The position numbers and the translations under genes were made by a program. A DNA stretch of 42,201 bases from a virus, in the IMG/VR virus record IMGVR_UViG_3300007541_000003, positions 1 through 42,201 of that record, one strand, 5' to 3'. Below the pieces are notes generated by a model. The model ran no database searches, was not told where the DNA came from, and worked only from the letters and a program-made list of their open reading frames with translations. Positions 1 through 9,521 of the stretch are shown here, one piece after another (positions within the stretch are counted from its first letter, which is position 1; the number at the start of each line of letters is the position of its first letter).

Positions 1-123
1 GCATTAGCACTCCGGTGTCGGTCTGCATCGACATCAGCAGGTCAGAAATCTGGTTGCGGACGTGGAACGCGGGGAAGTACGAGGTGACACCGGCTCGGAA
101 GTTGCTCATGAACTTCTGCCAGA
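1..123. repeat. Terminal direct repeat, copy 1 (circle closure)
   Basis: These 123 bases are identical to 42079-42201. The reading frame of the giant minus-strand gene passes through the overlap without a break, which shows that the two ends of the window are the same place on a circle of 42,078 bp. The overlap is most simply an assembly artefact of a circular or circularly permuted genome, not a biological terminal repeat. Confidence 0.95.
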
Positions 124-3100
124 TCCCCCAAGCTCCCGAACGGTAGAAGCTGTCCCAATCACCGATCCGTAGTATCTCTGCGCGCATGTCGCGCATTACG
201 TCGGTTGGCAGGAGCCGGTCAGCGCCAATGGCGCTTTTGATTCGGTCGGTGTTGGCAGCTATGTTGGCGCCTCGCTGTCCAATGATGTTTGCCAGCTCGT
301 CCGCGCGCTTGTATTCGCGTCCGGTGTTTGGGTCGTACCAGATAACGGGGTTGCCGGTCCCGGTTTCGCGCGCAAGCGGTATCAGAGTTCGCTCGTGAAA
401 CACAACGTCGCCGACCGGCAGCATCTCTTCGGTGTCACGGAGCTTGTAGCCAATAAGAGTGGAGAGATCATTCGGGTCGTACACGGGCACTAGGTCACTT
501 GCCCGGCCGCTTACATCGCCTGTCTTGGTGGTGAACTGATCGACAGTGTCCTCCATAGATCGGCCAGCGATCTTGTCGATAGCGCGGACCCTGGCTACGT
601 CGCCGGTTGTACGCGCTTCCGATTGAACGCGCCAGCGGTACGCGTCGCGAGGATTGAGCACGGGGAAGTTGTCGGCCCATTCGTCTTTTGTGCGCGGGTC
701 AAACACGCTTTGCGCATATTCGTCAGTTGGCTTGAACGGGAAGTTTGCGTCGCGCTGAACCTGAGCTCGCCTAGCCTGCGATTGAATCCAGCGCTCTGCT
801 TCCTGCTTGCTCTTGAAGTACTTGACCTCCAAGTCAGGGCTCGTAACACGGAAACGGTTGGTGTCGGAGCTGTGTCGCACCGATCTACGCGTTCGCTTAG
901 CTTTGCTCTGGCGGTCTTTACGCGTCCGGCGACCGGCTTGGGCAACGCGTTCGATCTGGTAGTTCTCAGTTCGGGCCGCTTCTCTTGCTACTTGAAGCCC
1001 GTCGATCTCGTCTCGCAACTGCTGAGCCATCGTCTCAAAGCTCGCCTGCAACTTCGCAGCGTCGTCGGTGCCTGCTCCGCTTAGACCAAACGCAAGTTCT
1101 TCGGCCCGAGCAAGGTCAGCCTCGGCCTGAGCCAGCCGCATAAGATCGCCCTGCTCCGTCGGCATGTCGTCAAAGAGGCGCGGGGTGACACCAAACACGG
1201 GGTCTGCGTCGCGTGAAAGCTGCAAGATACCTTCGGTGTTTGCCAGGGGGCTAAACAGCCGCCCATCCATGCCGTTGGTTTCATCCCACTTCAACAGCTG
1301 AAACTGAATGTCAGCCATTTGCTCTTCGGTCAGCAGGTATCCTCGCTGCACCTGGCGCGCCGTAAGGTCCGTTGCCGCCCGGATTCGACCCGCCTCAAAC
1401 AACTGATCCGCTATTCGCAGCGCAGCGACTTCATCTATGTCCCAAAGTTGCGAAAGGACTTTTGCGGTGTTCTCAGGCGACAGCATTGAAAACATCTCAT
1501 ACTCAGATCGTCCGGCCTGCTGGCCGCCGCTGCCAGGGAGGTTTCTAGTTGATTGCAGCGTTTCGTCGGCTGGGCCTAGACCACCAAAAATCGAAAGGGA
1601 CTTTTGGTACTGACGCGGAATGTAGTTGCCATCGCTTAGGAAACGGGTCAACGTGCCTAAGCTGCGTCCGTTGCGTTCCAGGCCGCGAGCCACTATTTGC
1701 AGGTTCTTCATTACTTGCTCTTCGGTTTCGTTCAACCGGAGTGCTTCAACCGCTTTACCGCCGCCGGTGGCGGACTCGGCGTTCATCCGAATAACTACGC
1801 GGCCTAGCGACTCGGCATTGTTGTTGAGCGGTCGGATTGCGTCTTCAACAAACTGCGTCCACTGCGCGGTCAACTGCCGATCAAGGTTGCTCGCAGCCAG
1901 CTGAATCGAATGGGCTACGCGCTGTCGATTTTTGAGTTCTGTCAACTCGCCGAGAGTGGCGCTGCGTGGCCTTTCAGTCACCGCTGCGGCTGCGTTTCTC
2001 GCTTCAACTCGCATAGCTGCCTCGATGTCGGCGACGGCTTTCTCGGCGGCTTTGACTTCCGGCGAATCGGCCGAGTGCCGTTTGAGTGTGTCGCTCAACG
2101 CGTCTAGCGCGTCTGTGTGCTGTTCGGCATACTTGACTCGCACCTCCTCCTTAGCTTTTGCGGATCGCAGATCAAATAGCCGCTCACCCTTTGTAAGCGG
2201 CGAGTCGCTTTGCTTTTCAGCGGGGCTTACGCGCGCGTACTTGGCGATGTCGAATCCGTAAAGGAATGTCGGCGTGCTTTCAGGCAGCCGAACTCGAAGC
2301 AAAGACCGGCTTGGTGCGCGTATGCCGGTTCCCACACGCAGCTCAAAGCCGGGAACGCGCTGATTGCGGTTGGCCCAGGCGGCTGCCTGCTCTACGTTCT
2401 TGACTGCGGCCGACGATGGGGCGAATGATTCAGTAGGCCGAGCGGCTGACGCGTTGTCGATGACGTCACCGGCTCGCTTCGCCGCTTCGCGCTCGTCGAT
2501 GGCCTCCTGCATGATTCGCAGCTGGTCAGCAAGCTCGGCGTCAAAGGTGTTCATCTTGATGTCGAGCAGCTCTTGCTTGGCTTGCTGGTTTCCGAACCGC
2601 GCTTTCCACTTGCGTACGGCGCCCGGTTTGTTCTGCACTATCGCCGCAATCATCTTGTCTTCGTCAGTCTTGCCAAGATCGGCGAGGTCTACGCCCCCAT
2701 CATCAGCAATCTTGGTGAGTTGGGTTTCCAGGTCGTTCCAGGTGCTCCGCTCCGCGGCTCGCCGCGTAAGCTCCGCAAGCCGCGGCGCATCGAAACCAAC
2801 GTTTGCGCGTTCAATGCGTCGGGCGATCTGCGCTGCCCGGACAGATGCCTTACCTCCGGCAGCGATCGCGCCGACACCGATGTAGGTGATCGGGTCAAGA
2901 AGAATGTCGAACGCGAGCCCGGCGGTTGGCGTACCGAACAACCCTTCGGAGATGTCGCCGCCCGATACGGTGTTTTCGTCGGTCCAGCCCTTCATAAACG
3001 CTTCGCCGGGGCTGTTGGCGTTACGAATCCGGTTAGCGGTAACGCCGTTGATGATGTTCAGATCAACCAGAGTCTTTGCGACCAGCGTAAGCGAGAAGTT

Positions 3101-4069
3101 GCCTGGCCGCATCAGGTAGTCGAACACCGTCATGAGTCCGTCAAACGATGACCCTGCTCCCCCGACGCCTCCGGTGTTGACCATCATTCCGCTAGATGCG
3201 ATGGCGTTTCTGCTTTTTTCCGGCAGCGGCAACTCATTAGCTACGGTTTGGCGCACGTCGTCGAACGTGTCAAACACGAACTCGGCGCCCTGGGCCAAGC
3301 GTCCTAGCACCTGAATCACGGAGGGAGCTTCCTCAAAAATCTTGGGGTCGTACTTGCCCTGAGCAATCTTGCGCTGGGTGTTGTTGACCTGGTCAAGCTC
3401 CGTTTTGAGCTGCTGGCGAGGTACTTTGAGGATTGGCTGTTCCCTGCGCTGCGACTCAAAGTACTTCTGCACGTAGCGATTGTTGAGTCGCAGCTTGTTG
3501 AGCTCGCCCTTGTATTGCGCGTCAGCCGTTGTACGCGGCTTAGAGATGCGGCGGTCAATCTTGCGAATCCGATCGGCCAGCTTCTTGCCCTCATCTATGG
3601 CAGCCTGAACGTCAACTTCCGGTTTGAGTATCGGCAGGCCGTTTTCGTCTTTCTTGGGCACCAGAGCCGGACGCACTTCCACCGACTGACTCATGATCTG
3701 CGACTTGCGGAAGTCAGACCACTTCTTTGCCGTCTCGCGGTTGATCTCGTCGGTGCGGCGATCTTGCGTGTCCCGCAGCGAGTCCAGCTCAACGCGACGA
3801 TCGCGTATCTCCGGCGTTTCGCGCAGTCCGCCTGCCCGTCCCAGGCCGAACGGATCGGAGCGCCTGGGCGACGAGCTCAGGGACTTTTGGCGGTCGTAAG
3901 CGCTAGGACGAGACGGGCGGCTGGTTGGGCCATCGAACGTCGAGCGACTCGGGCGATCGTAGCGCTGCTCGTACGGGCGAACCGTGGACGACGAGCTCGC
4001 GCTTCCGTAAGACTTAGGCCGCTTCTTCTTGACCCGGCCTTTCTTGTCGTAGCGTACCGGACCCGGCAC
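1..4069 (-). CDS. Giant ejection/internal virion protein, N-terminal part
   Basis: This is the first part of a protein of about 2,430 residues that continues across the circle junction into 42078-38855. I translated the frame by eye from the GTG at 4069 down to base 1 and met no stop; it runs directly into the methionine at base 109, which is base 42187 in the right-hand copy. The start is a GTG three bases after the TAG of the 408-residue gene upstream, with GAGGG just before it. The first 120 residues are rich in Arg, Ser, Tyr and Pro. Long charged helical stretches follow, with a hydrophobic stretch (FDILLDPITYIGVGAIAAGG) near residue 390. Proteins of this size after the tail genes of short-tailed phages are usually ejected with the DNA, as T7 gp16 is. 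No enzyme motif was recognised in this half; the lytic domains are at the C-terminal end. Confidence 0.85.
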   Translation of the reverse strand, partial: MPGPVRYDKKGRVKKKRPKSYGSASSSSTVRPYEQRYDRPSRSTFDGPTSRPSRPSAYDRQKSLSSSPRRSDPFGLGRAGGLRETPEIRDRRVELDSLRDTQDRRTDEINRETAKKWSDFRKSQIMSQSVEVRPALVPKKDENGLPILKPEVDVQAAIDEGKKLADRIRKIDRRISKPRTTADAQYKGELNKLRLNNRYVQKYFESQRREQPILKVPRQQLKTELDQVNNTQRKIAQGKYDPKIFEEAPSVIQVLGRLAQGAEFVFDTFDDVRQTVANELPLPEKSRNAIASSGMMVNTGGVGGAGSSFDGLMTVFDYLMRPGNFSLTLVAKTLVDLNIINGVTANRIRNANSPGEAFMKGWTDENTVSGGDISEGLFGTPTAGLAFDILLDPITYIGVGAIAAGGKASVRAAQIARRIERANVGFDAPRLAELTRRAAERSTWNDLETQLTKIADDGGVDLADLGKTDEDKMIAAIVQNKPGAVRKWKARFGNQQAKQELLDIKMNTFDAELADQLRIMQEAIDEREAAKRAGDVIDNASAARPTESFAPSSAAVKNVEQAAAWANRNQRVPGFELRVGTGIRAPSRSLLRVRLPESTPTFLYGFDIAKYARVSPAEKQSDSPLTKGERLFDLRSAKAKEEVRVKYAEQHTDALDALSDTLKRHSADSPEVKAAEKAVADIEAAMRVEARNAAAAVTERPRSATLGELTELKNRQRVAHSIQLAASNLDRQLTAQWTQFVEDAIRPLNNNAESLGRVVIRMNAESATGGGKAVEALRLNETEEQVMKNLQIVARGLERNGRSLGTLTRFLSDGNYIPRQYQKSLSIFGGLGPADETLQSTRNLPGSGGQQAGRSEYEMFSMLSPENTAKVLSQLWDIDEVAALRIADQLFEAGRIRAATDLTARQVQRGYLLTEEQMADIQFQLLKWDETNGMDGRLFSPLANTEGILQLSRDADPVFGVTPRLFDDMPTEQGDLMRLAQAEADLARAEELAFGLSGAGTDDAAKLQASFETMAQQLRDEIDGLQVAREAARTENYQIERVAQAGRRTRKDRQSKAKRTRRSVRHSSDTNRFRVTSPDLEVKYFKSKQEAERWIQSQARRAQVQRDANFPFKPTDEYAQSVFDPRTKDEWADNFPVLNPRDAYRWRVQSEARTTGDVARVRAIDKIAGRSMEDTVDQFTTKTGDVSGRASDLVPVYDPNDLSTLIGYKLRDTEEMLPVGDVVFHERTLIPLARETGTGNPVIWYDPNTGREYKRADELANIIGQRGANIAANTDRIKSAIGADRLLPTDVMRDMRAEILRIGDWDSFYRSGAWGIWQKFMSNFRAGVTSYFPAFHVRNQISDLLMSMQTDTGVLM

Positions 4070-4072
4070 GGC

Positions 4073-5299
4073 CTACCCTCGGAAATCGCCGCGCGTCTGT
4101 TTGGGGAGCTTCTGCACCCCTCCGATCAGACGCGGAATACCACCAGCCCCAATAATGGCCTGTTTTGCAGCACCCGAGAGCTTGCCGGTTCGCATCATCG
4201 AGAACAGCGCGGGGAACAGGAACGGCGGGAAACCGTAGGTGCCTTGCATCTGTTTGCGAATCTGCGAGAGGTTGCCGCGGTTCCACGCGTTGCGCAGTTT
4301 CTTGTTGCTGCGAATGATCTGCGAAGCACTCGACAGAGTGGCGCTCATGTTGCGCGTGTTCTTCTTTCGGGCGCGAAGGTCAACCGGGTCGCCGCCTCCG
4401 CCTCCGCTGCCTCCGCTGCCTCCGCCGTCCATTCCGGCGACAGTGATGTCGGTTGCGTTGTCGGCTGCGTTCATCGCAAGGTCAGCGTCAATCCTTGCTC
4501 TATCGAGCCTGAGCGCCGCCTTTTTGAGCCTGATCTCAGCCTTTGACATCCTGCGGTCAAACCTGATCTCGGCCTTATCGAGTTCGAGGTTCTTCAACTT
4601 CAAGTACGTCTCTGATTGGAGAGCTCCGCGCTCAGCGAGTGCCTTTGTCCTGGCGTCGCGAATCTCCGTATCGGCGGTGCGGTAGGCGTCTTCTTCGCGG
4701 GATGCCAGCGAAGCCAGGTACGCCGCGGAGTTCTGCGATAGAGCGCCGCGCATCCCAGCGCTAACTGTTGCCAGGCGCGCCAGCTGTTCGCGCGAGAGTT
4801 GCAGCTGATCCTGGGCCTGCTGATTCGCGACGTCAGTATTGAAGCCTGAGTAGCCTTCAAGATTGGTGTTGCCGGTGCCGTACTGCTGGGCCCGTTCAAG
4901 CAGCCCAGCTCGCATGGCGTCGTACTGCGACTGAGTGTCTGCCATGGACTGATCTATCTTGCTTTCAGTTGCCGCCTCCGTGGTCCGCGCGGACTGGTCG
5001 TATTCCGCAAGTCGACGATCGAGCCAATCGCGAAAGTAAGCAGTGTCAGCTCGCCGCTTTTCGATCAGCTCGTCGTTTCGCTTGCGCGCGCTTGCAAGTT
5101 CGACCATCGTGGGCTTGTACGCAGCTTTTGCCGCCGCCGCTGCGCGCTTCTTCAACTGCTTGTCGGTCAGCGGCCGAAGATGGTTACGCTGGCGCTGCTT
5201 AGCCTTTTTGGCGCGTGCTCGCTCTTTGCGCTTTTCTTCACGCTTGCGCCTGGCTTCTTCTTTCTTCTTGATCTGTTCGGGAGTTAGAGGTTTAGCCAT
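4073..5299 (-). CDS. Coiled-coil internal virion-like protein (408 aa)
   Basis: I do not recognise a named family. The N-terminal 60 residues are extremely basic and Lys/Glu/Arg-rich (KKKEEARRKREEKRKERARA). A long helical, Gln/Ala-rich coiled-coil region covers roughly residues 70-285. A glycine linker (GGSGGSGGGGGD) lies near residue 300, and a short basic C-terminal domain ends the protein. The gene starts 2 bases downstream of the 322-residue gene and ends three bases before the GTG of the giant gene. All three look like members of one ejection-protein operon, comparable in position to T7 gp14, gp15 and gp16. The stop is TAG and the giant gene is in the same frame, so amber read-through would fuse the two proteins. 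Functional assignment rests on position only. Confidence 0.7.
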   Translation of the reverse strand: MAKPLTPEQIKKKEEARRKREEKRKERARAKKAKQRQRNHLRPLTDKQLKKRAAAAAKAAYKPTMVELASARKRNDELIEKRRADTAYFRDWLDRRLAEYDQSARTTEAATESKIDQSMADTQSQYDAMRAGLLERAQQYGTGNTNLEGYSGFNTDVANQQAQDQLQLSREQLARLATVSAGMRGALSQNSAAYLASLASREEDAYRTADTEIRDARTKALAERGALQSETYLKLKNLELDKAEIRFDRRMSKAEIRLKKAALRLDRARIDADLAMNAADNATDITVAGMDGGGSGGSGGGGGDPVDLRARKKNTRNMSATLSSASQIIRSNKKLRNAWNRGNLSQIRKQMQGTYGFPPFLFPALFSMMRTGKLSGAAKQAIIGAGGIPRLIGGVQKLPKQTRGDFRG

Positions 5300-5301
5300 G
5301 A

Positions 5302-6270
5302 TCAGGTGTTGGTAGTGGGTTGAACGATGCGGCCCTTGACAATGGCGCGCTTCTTCTTGGCTCTCTTGATCTTTTTCGTCAAGTTAGGGTTCTTATCCGG
5401 CTTGGCTCCGCGAGCCTTCTTCATCTGCTTGATGCGAGTCGTGATTGCTTGCACCTTCTTGCGGCGCCTAGCGTTGGCGGCAATCTGTGCAGCCGTCAGA
5501 CCGCGGTTTTGACCGGGGTTGTTGCCGCCTCCGTTGTTGCCGCCTCCGTTGTTGCCGCCTCCGTTGTTGCCGCCTCCGTTGTTGCCGCCTCCGTTGTTTG
5601 GCGGCGGCGTAGGATCGGGCGGCTGCGTGCTGCCTGCCTGATTCTTCTGGTTCTCTATTCGCTGCGGGTCGAACACGCTCTGCTGCATGTCCTGGAATCC
5701 CAAGACCTTCGTCAGTTTGTTGGTGTTGTTCTGAGCTTCGAGCAGGCGGAGTCGATCGTCTAGGCTTGTCTGTTCTAGCGTGGCAGTTGCGTCAATGTCT
5801 GCCAGCGCAACGTCGCGGATTGACGAGCGCTCGATGCCCCGCGAAGCGCTGTCCCAGGCTGTGCGGTTCTGGTTTTCAACGGCGCGCTTCCGAATGTTGC
5901 GCTTAGCTTCGGCTGCGGAAAGATTCTGCTGCGCGAACTGATCGTCAAGCTGCCCGATGTAGTCCGCGACGTTGCGCCGTTCTTGCAGGAAGACAGCGGC
6001 CTGCTCCGGCGTCAGAAACCCCTTTTCGTTTGAGGGGGCCGAACTCATCATCCAGTTGTACAGCTCCTCAAACGACGAGCCCGGACCAGGGGTAGTGCTA
6101 GGTGGCGGCGGCGGCGTAAAGCCAGGCGGTACGTAACCGATATTCTCCCACCAGTTCGGCGGCATGATTGGGCCCAACGAAAACCCAGGCGGGAATATCT
6201 GGAACGGGTTATCGTCGCCCCAATCGCTTTGCGTGCGAACTTCGCCTGGTGTGCCCTTCTTACTCGCCAC
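5302..6270 (-). CDS. Virion-associated protein with Gly-Asn repeat linker (322 aa)
   Basis: No named family is recognised. The protein has a Pro/Gly-rich N-terminus to about residue 75, a helical middle (residues 85-205), then a low-complexity linker of repeated NNGGG units encoded by five perfect 15-bp repeats. It ends in a strongly basic tail rich in Lys and Arg that could touch DNA. The start is GTG at 6270, overlapping the end of the upstream 85-residue gene. The helical middle with Ala/Gln/Asn resembles that of the next gene (408 aa), and both may be internal or ejected virion proteins. This role comes from location between the tail tube genes and the giant gene. Confidence 0.65.
   Translation of the reverse strand: MASKKGTPGEVRTQSDWGDDNPFQIFPPGFSLGPIMPPNWWENIGYVPPGFTPPPPPSTTPGPGSSFEELYNWMMSSAPSNEKGFLTPEQAAVFLQERRNVADYIGQLDDQFAQQNLSAAEAKRNIRKRAVENQNRTAWDSASRGIERSSIRDVALADIDATATLEQTSLDDRLRLLEAQNNTNKLTKVLGFQDMQQSVFDPQRIENQKNQAGSTQPPDPTPPPNNGGGNNGGGNNGGGNNGGGNNGGGNNPGQNRGLTAAQIAANARRRKKVQAITTRIKQMKKARGAKPDKNPNLTKKIKRAKKKRAIVKGRIVQPTTNT
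5518..5592 (-). repeat. Five perfect 15-bp tandem repeats inside the 322-aa gene
   Basis: The plus-strand unit GTTGTTGCCGCCTCC is repeated five times without a mismatch, followed by a partial copy. On the coding strand it reads as Gly-Gly-Asn-Asn-Gly units, forming a flexible linker. Perfect identity at the DNA level points to recent slippage expansion, so copy number may vary between relatives. Confidence 0.95.
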
Positions 6271-6517
6271 CTAGTCTCCTAATCTGGTTAGTAATCTCGG
6301 CTAGGTACTTTTGCCTCCGCATACGGTGGAGGTTCCAGGCCATGCGAGCTACGGGATCGGCGAGATCAGTCTGCGACGGTAGGGCTGGCCGCTTGGACTT
6401 GGGCTTGCGAGGCTTTCTGGTGCGCTTGCGCCCATCTTGAAGAATCTCGCGTACGTTAGTAAGGCGGCGAGGATGGACGAAGGGGCGCTGGCTGGCGTAA
6501 CCGATTCCGGCTGGCAT
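6260..6517 (-). CDS. Small basic protein (85 aa)
   Basis: No family is recognised. The protein is very basic (RKRTRKPRKPKSKRP in the middle) with a predicted helical C-terminus (AWNLHRMRRQKYLAEITNQI). It lies 36 bases after the tail nozzle-like gene and overlaps the GTG of the 322-residue gene, so it belongs to the tail/ejection operon. The basic core suggests nucleic-acid contact inside the virion, but nothing specific shows it. Confidence 0.6.
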   Translation of the reverse strand: MPAGIGYASQRPFVHPRRLTNVREILQDGRKRTRKPRKPKSKRPALPSQTDLADPVARMAWNLHRMRRQKYLAEITNQIRRLGGE

Positions 6518-6553
6518 AGCCCTATTTTACGTCGTTGGCGCGTTACTGTGGAA

Positions 6554-8401
6554 CTAATCTGGCCTGGGAACCGTAGTTCTGCGCTGCCGTGTGACTTGGT
6601 ACTCCACGCCGCCCGAATAGAGCTCTGCTCGCGCCGGTTGCGGCGCCGGAGAGCTTGGCGGGTCGTACTCGACAATGAAGAAAAGATCGTCCGTTTCGGA
6701 AAAGGTGTCTACGACGGTGCGGCGGCCAAGCCAATACTGACTGTCGCTCAGCCCAATAGGTGTAGACGGGAGCGTTCGGCCCTGGGACTTGATGTTTTCG
6801 GTGAACAGGGGGTTGTAGACACCCGCCATGTACGACTCTTCGGTGCTAGTAACAGCTTGCCACGTCCATACGTCCGTAGCGTCGTCATCGTCGCCGTTGA
6901 AGAAGATTGCTTTCGTATCGAGGAACGCCCGATGCAGCTGAGCCGAGTAACGCGGCTCAGCCAACGAAACTCGTGGATAGATCACGCGCGCAGCCGGGCG
7001 AGGGTAGTCCTGAATCATGCCGACTGTCGAAAAATCTGACACATCAACATTGTCGAACCCGCTCGTTCCTACTACGCCTGGTCCGCCGGTCCCGTAAGGC
7101 GGGATCGACGAGATGCCGTCACCGGTCAGGTGCGAAAAATGGCCTTCTACCAAGTACGAGCCCCACTGATAGTCCTCGCTGATGAACGCTCGAATCCCGC
7201 GAATCCAATAGCCGCGCTTCTCAAACGCCGTTCCAGAAGCAACAGTCCAGGTTCGATCGCTTCGATTCATCCAGAAAGCGATGTACTCTTCGCCCGGCAC
7301 GATGTTCTGAATCCGAAACTCGATGAAGTTCGGGCCGACAACTCCGGCTGTGGTTCGGGTCAAGTAGAAGGGAAACGCGACCGAGTCCTCAAACACAGGC
7401 GTCAAGCGGCCCGAGACAACCGAGCAAGACGCGCCGTCGAAGAACTCGATTCCGCGGCGCGACCGAAAGTAGATGCCTCCGTCAGCTTCGACGATCGAGT
7501 CGCGATCCATGCAGCCGACGCTGTCAACGGCTTTACGTAGCGTAAAACTGTCGGGTGAACTGCCGTAAAGCACCCATATCGACTCTTCCTTGAAGATAAC
7601 GAGGTACTGATTCAGCGGCACAACGGCCTTACCGACGTCCGGCCCCGGTATGTCGATGCGGTTTGTAACGCCGGTGATCGTTTGCCAATCCGTGATTGTG
7701 CCTGTCAACGGGCCGCCCGACGCGTCAAGGTCTGTCTCCATAAAGAAAAGGCAAGAGAACGACCAGGGCTCTGACGTGACGCCCGGCGGATACCCGCCCA
7801 AGACAAACAGCCTGTTGAGATGAACGGTAACGTCGATGCCGCACGTCGGAGCGTCAGCCGCGCTGTACGTCTCGGCAGCGTCGGCGGCCGTAATCCTAAT
7901 CAGATGGCGCTGCCACTGCCGCGGACCCACCAAACCAAGATCGACGGTGCTCGTGCTTGTTGGAGAATCGTACTCAAAGCCCCAAACTGAACCATTGACC
8001 TGAGCTCCTGGTCCGTAAAAGGTGCGTATAGAAGAGCCATCCGACAGATTGCTAAGGCCAGCGATGTTGTAAGTGTTGCCTGTGTCGAGCTGCGCGTTCG
8101 AGTTAGCCGGACGCTGAAAAACTTCGTCGGGACGGCGGCAATCAGGTGCGTCAGTTGATCGTGTTATCCAAGTCGCGTTAGTCGCAAAGTTGTAGGTCGC
8201 GCAAACAACCGGTTTAGACGAGTGGCCTGAGACGTCTTGTTGCATCGTCGTAACAGGGCCACGAACCGGGAGTTTGCCCGGAACGCCGGGCAGAAAGTTC
8301 TCCATCCAGGGGGAGAACGCCGAGCCCATATCGTCCGGAGCTGAGACAAGGTCAATCCCCCCCGTTGGCGGCGGTATGTTCGCCAGCCTGAGCTCGGACA
8401 C
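6554..8401 (-). CDS. Tail tubular protein B-like / tail nozzle protein (615 aa)
   Basis: The product is a long beta-rich protein with many aromatic, Gly and Asp residues and a start typical of podoviral nozzle proteins (short leader, then PPPTGGIDLVSAPDDM...FSPWMENFLPG). Proteins of this kind form the distal tube of short tails, as T7 gp12 and P22 gp10 do. Middle segments such as NQYLVIFKEESIWVLYG and the following blades suggest a beta-propeller. The gene overlaps the upstream connector gene by a single base, a pairing that mirrors T7 genes 11 and 12. The assignment is from length, gene order and sequence character; I cannot run a profile search. Confidence 0.7.
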   Translation of the reverse strand: MSELRLANIPPPTGGIDLVSAPDDMGSAFSPWMENFLPGVPGKLPVRGPVTTMQQDVSGHSSKPVVCATYNFATNATWITRSTDAPDCRRPDEVFQRPANSNAQLDTGNTYNIAGLSNLSDGSSIRTFYGPGAQVNGSVWGFEYDSPTSTSTVDLGLVGPRQWQRHLIRITAADAAETYSAADAPTCGIDVTVHLNRLFVLGGYPPGVTSEPWSFSCLFFMETDLDASGGPLTGTITDWQTITGVTNRIDIPGPDVGKAVVPLNQYLVIFKEESIWVLYGSSPDSFTLRKAVDSVGCMDRDSIVEADGGIYFRSRRGIEFFDGASCSVVSGRLTPVFEDSVAFPFYLTRTTAGVVGPNFIEFRIQNIVPGEEYIAFWMNRSDRTWTVASGTAFEKRGYWIRGIRAFISEDYQWGSYLVEGHFSHLTGDGISSIPPYGTGGPGVVGTSGFDNVDVSDFSTVGMIQDYPRPAARVIYPRVSLAEPRYSAQLHRAFLDTKAIFFNGDDDDATDVWTWQAVTSTEESYMAGVYNPLFTENIKSQGRTLPSTPIGLSDSQYWLGRRTVVDTFSETDDLFFIVEYDPPSSPAPQPARAELYSGGVEYQVTRQRRTTVPRPD

Positions 8402-9066
8402 TAGATGACTTCCTCGTAGACTTCCACCTCGAAGGGATCAAAGAACCCGGAGTTCACAACGCTACGAGAGGTCTGCCGCTGCTCCATGCCGTGCTCGGAC
8501 ATGCACTCAGCCAGCAGCAAGTTGTAGTCCTGCTGTGCGACAGCGCGCGCATCCCAATCTCGCTCTCTGAACGCCATCTCCTTGATCGCACCCAAGACAA
8601 CGAGCTCGTCGTAGGGGTCGGGTAGCGCAATCTCGTCTACCGACGGGTTGAGGGAAGACAGCGCGTCGGGCCGCTCGTTGTAGTCAATCGAGACGTCAAG
8701 CGTGACGGTCGACGTCGGGTGAAAGAGAACCTCGCCGTTGCGAACCGTCCAGAGGCGGGGGATTCCGGTCGATCCGTCCTGTGAGTCGTGCATGAACTGC
8801 TGATACGGCAGGAACCGCGGATCATCGTAGTCGTCAAACCGAACCGCATCAAGGAACCGAACGTCACCGGTGAGGTCGATCGCCAGGTCAATGTTGCTCT
8901 GACCGGCTGGGAGCTGCACAGTCTCAGTCGTGTCCAGGAACGTCCAGCGGCGCGAGTTCAGAATCCGGTTGTAGGCCGATTCGAGCAGCTGCGTCTGAAC
9001 CGAGTCCAAGTCGAAGCCGTACCCGCGCGCTTGAAGCTGATCTAGGAGCTGGTTCACTGTCGCCAT
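8401..9066 (-). CDS. Tail tubular protein A-like head-tail adaptor (221 aa)
   Basis: The N-terminus (ATVNQLLDQLQARGY) and the segment LLESAYNRILNSRRWTFLD are typical of podoviral adaptor or tubular protein A families, in which short helices and the RRW motif precede a beta domain. The beta part reads GIPRLWTVRNGEVLFHPT, and a helical C-terminal part has ELVVLGAIKEMAFRERDW. The length is close to that of T7 gp11. The gene overlaps the nozzle-like gene downstream by one base and the 153-residue gene upstream by 13 bases. In the virion it should join the portal to the tail nozzle. Confidence 0.72.
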   Translation of the reverse strand: MATVNQLLDQLQARGYGFDLDSVQTQLLESAYNRILNSRRWTFLDTTETVQLPAGQSNIDLAIDLTGDVRFLDAVRFDDYDDPRFLPYQQFMHDSQDGSTGIPRLWTVRNGEVLFHPTSTVTLDVSIDYNERPDALSSLNPSVDEIALPDPYDELVVLGAIKEMAFRERDWDARAVAQQDYNLLLAECMSEHGMEQRQTSRSVVNSGFFDPFEVEVYEEVI

Positions 9067-9515
9067 TTCTTGCTCCTGACAATCGGGTAACTAGCGCCGC
9101 GGTCAATGAAGTTGTCCTTTGCAAGCTGGGTGTACATCGGGCCGCCGAGCCGCTCGTAGAGCTCGTCCATCGCCTCTTCGTTGCGCTTGCGGTTAGTCTC
9201 CATCTCGCGCTTTTCGAGTTCCTCAAAGCGCTTCTCAAAGGGAATGGCCTGAATCTCGCGCAGCCGATCTACTACTCTGGCGTCTAGCTCGGCGACCTTG
9301 AAGACGAGTCGATCGACGCCGTCTTCACAGCGCTCCATAATGGCGAAAGCATCCTTTTCGCCGTGAGCCAGGTGAACAATGAAGAGACGCGGGTCGATCT
9401 CTGCGATGCGGTCACAGATGTGGTACAGATCGCTGTCAACCAGCGTTGTCTGCGTCGCATCGGGCAGATGGAGGTTAGTCGGGCGGCCTGCAATCGTAAG
9501 GCTCATACCCCACAT
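9054..9515 (-). CDS. Conserved head-tail region protein (153 aa)
   Basis: No named family is recognised. The first half is mixed alpha/beta (LVDSDLYHICDRIAEIDPRLFIVHL) and the second half is a charged coiled coil (FEKRFEELEKREMETNRKRNEEAMDELYERL). Two Met starts are possible, at 9515 and 9506; GTGGGG just before the second favours 9506. The gene is the first after the coat-protein terminator and overlaps the adaptor gene, so it is probably made in step with tail proteins. A small tail-assembly or head-completion role is plausible but not shown. Confidence 0.6.
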   Translation of the reverse strand: MWGMSLTIAGRPTNLHLPDATQTTLVDSDLYHICDRIAEIDPRLFIVHLAHGEKDAFAIMERCEDGVDRLVFKVAELDARVVDRLREIQAIPFEKRFEELEKREMETNRKRNEEAMDELYERLGGPMYTQLAKDNFIDRGASYPIVRSKKWRQ

Positions 9516-9521
9516 TATGAA

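Noticed and set aside
3515-4546. Plus-strand open frame of 343 codons
   Set aside because: It lies antisense to the giant and 408-residue genes, both strongly supported by frame and gene order, and its sequence is Arg/Ala/Leu-rich without domains.
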